A DNA stretch of 41,392 bases from Opitutia bacterium (GTDB taxonomy: Bacteria > Verrucomicrobiota > Verrucomicrobiia > Opitutales > UBA953): NCBI GenBank assembly GCA_947470855.1, contig CANIUQ010000014.1, forward strand, positions 1-41,392. The letters are read 5' to 3'. This document shows positions 40,796 to 41,392 of this stretch, one piece after another (within the stretch, counting starts at the first letter, position 1; each line of letters opens with the position of its first letter). The position numbers and the translations under genes were made by a program. Below the pieces are notes generated by a model that saw only the letters and a program-made list of their open reading frames with translations, was not told the origin of the DNA and searched no databases.

Positions 40796-41392
40796 ATGAG
40801 TGAAAATTCGTCTCAAAATCCGCCTCCAGGCGACGAATCTCGGCCTGATGAGATTATTGTCCCTGTTGAAGCCGAGGTGAATCCTAATGAGCCATTGCAG
40901 CGTCGAAAGCTTCCATTTTGGAAGCGCTTCGGCGGTGAAGGTTTTACCATTTCCTTAGCGATTCACGGCGTCTTAGTTATTTTGGCACTTTTTTGGGTCG
41001 TTTCCACGATGACCGAATCAGCGAAGACCAAAAAAGATCCCACAACTTTTGCGACGGGGGCTGGTGGTGGATCCAATGGCGATAAAGCCAAGAACTATGA
41101 GCACAAAATTAAGCCTAAGAACGCAAAGGCTTTAGCCAAAAATGCCGCACGGATAACTTCCAAGAGCACTACCGCTACGATCGCTCTCCCTGATATGCCG
41201 GTATCGACTTCGTCTTCGATGTTGAATGCCTTAACCAGTGGCGGGGCCTCCAAGGGTTTTGGAGGTGGTTCGGGTGGAGGAATTGGATCGGGTATTGGTG
41301 CGGGCGTCGGTGGAGGTAAGAATTTCGTCGGACTTAAAGTGATGGGTGCGAGAATTTTCGCTAACCGTATCGCCGTTTATATGGATTCATCG
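40796..41392 (+). CDS. Membrane-anchored Gly-rich protein, N-terminal part (runs off the window)
   Basis: ATG 40796 opens a frame with no stop to the window end (199 codons). Residues 1-46 are acidic and then basic and cytoplasmic (MSENSSQNPPPGDESRPDE, later LQRRKLPFWKRFGG). Residues 50-70 are one membrane helix (FTISLAIHGVLVILALFWVV), like the anchor of TonB-type proteins. Residues 75-145 are Lys/Thr/Ser-rich. Residues 148-175 are a Gly-rich linker (GGGSGGGIGSGIGAGVGGG). The last residues, LKVMGARIFANRIAVYMDSS, look like the first strand of a folded domain. Asp-Ser-Ser at the edge could start a von Willebrand A-type DxSxS metal site, but the decisive residues are missing. Function is unknown. 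Confidence 0.7.
   Translation, partial: MSENSSQNPPPGDESRPDEIIVPVEAEVNPNEPLQRRKLPFWKRFGGEGFTISLAIHGVLVILALFWVVSTMTESAKTKKDPTTFATGAGGGSNGDKAKNYEHKIKPKNAKALAKNAARITSKSTTATIALPDMPVSTSSSMLNALTSGGASKGFGGGSGGGIGSGIGAGVGGGKNFVGLKVMGARIFANRIAVYMDSS

Noticed and set aside
1-41392. CRISPR arrays, insertion sequences, prophage or integron parts
   Set aside because: No regularly spaced repeats, transposase, integrase or phage-like genes were seen; gene content is core throughout.

Overview
The window is a gene-dense, mostly housekeeping stretch of a Gram-negative bacterial chromosome, most likely from the Verrucomicrobiota (perhaps an Opitutales relative). This placement is an inference from several traits seen together. 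There are two outer-membrane barrels with Sec signal peptides. RNase Y and an RNase E/G occur side by side. Spermidine-type polyamines are made by the carboxynorspermidine route. Type IV pilus-like ATPase genes occur as pilB-pilT-pilB-pilC. Almost no gene has a Shine-Dalgarno sequence. No 16S rRNA gene is present to settle the phylum. No insertion sequence, prophage, integrase or CRISPR array was seen.

Layout. 1-231 is the tail of a sugar-nucleotide-epimerase-like SDR protein. 343-1629 is a porin. 1727-4807 (minus strand) holds a coiled-coil envelope protein and the carboxynorspermidine decarboxylase/synthase pair. 4930-12000 (minus) holds tRNA-Asp, proA, proB, ruvB, murA, an Arg/Gly-rich disordered protein and RNase Y. 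12119-15181 (plus) is rodA followed 6 bases later by RNase G/E. 15226-17142 (minus) is a P1B-4-like metal ATPase, divergent from a tandem ribbon-helix-helix protein (17249-17734). Then come icd, a second outer-membrane protein and the rplM-rpsI ribosomal operon. 21133-27875 is an arginine cluster, argC-J-B-D-F-G. 27932-34483 carries tRNA-Cys, ispF, ndk, serS, tilS, ftsH and coaE. 34603-40346 is the pilB-pilT-pilB-pilC cluster with a strong terminator. The window ends with an initiator-like tRNA-Met and the start of a membrane-anchored Gly-rich protein that runs off the edge.

How the genes work together. ProB and ProA make glutamate semialdehyde for proline. ArgJ, B, C and D make and recycle acetyl groups to give ornithine, and ArgF and ArgG carry it to argininosuccinate; argH is not in the window. 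RodA and MurA serve peptidoglycan synthesis. RNase Y, RNase G/E and the Arg/Gly-rich protein form an RNA-turnover neighbourhood. The two PilB-type ATPases, PilT and PilC are the cytoplasmic engine of a type IV pilus or related secretion machine.

The most notable signals are in the accessory and regulatory DNA rather than in a large new operon. (1) A ribbon-helix-helix protein with a His/Cys-rich N-terminus and a histone-H1-like Lys tail lies opposite a metal-efflux ATPase. (2) tRNA-Asp is enclosed by a 10-base inverted repeat followed by T6. (3) The initiator tRNA has a changed three-G:C signature. (4) Leaders appear very short and lack Shine-Dalgarno sequences. (5) An Arg/Gly-rich disordered protein sits beside RNase Y.
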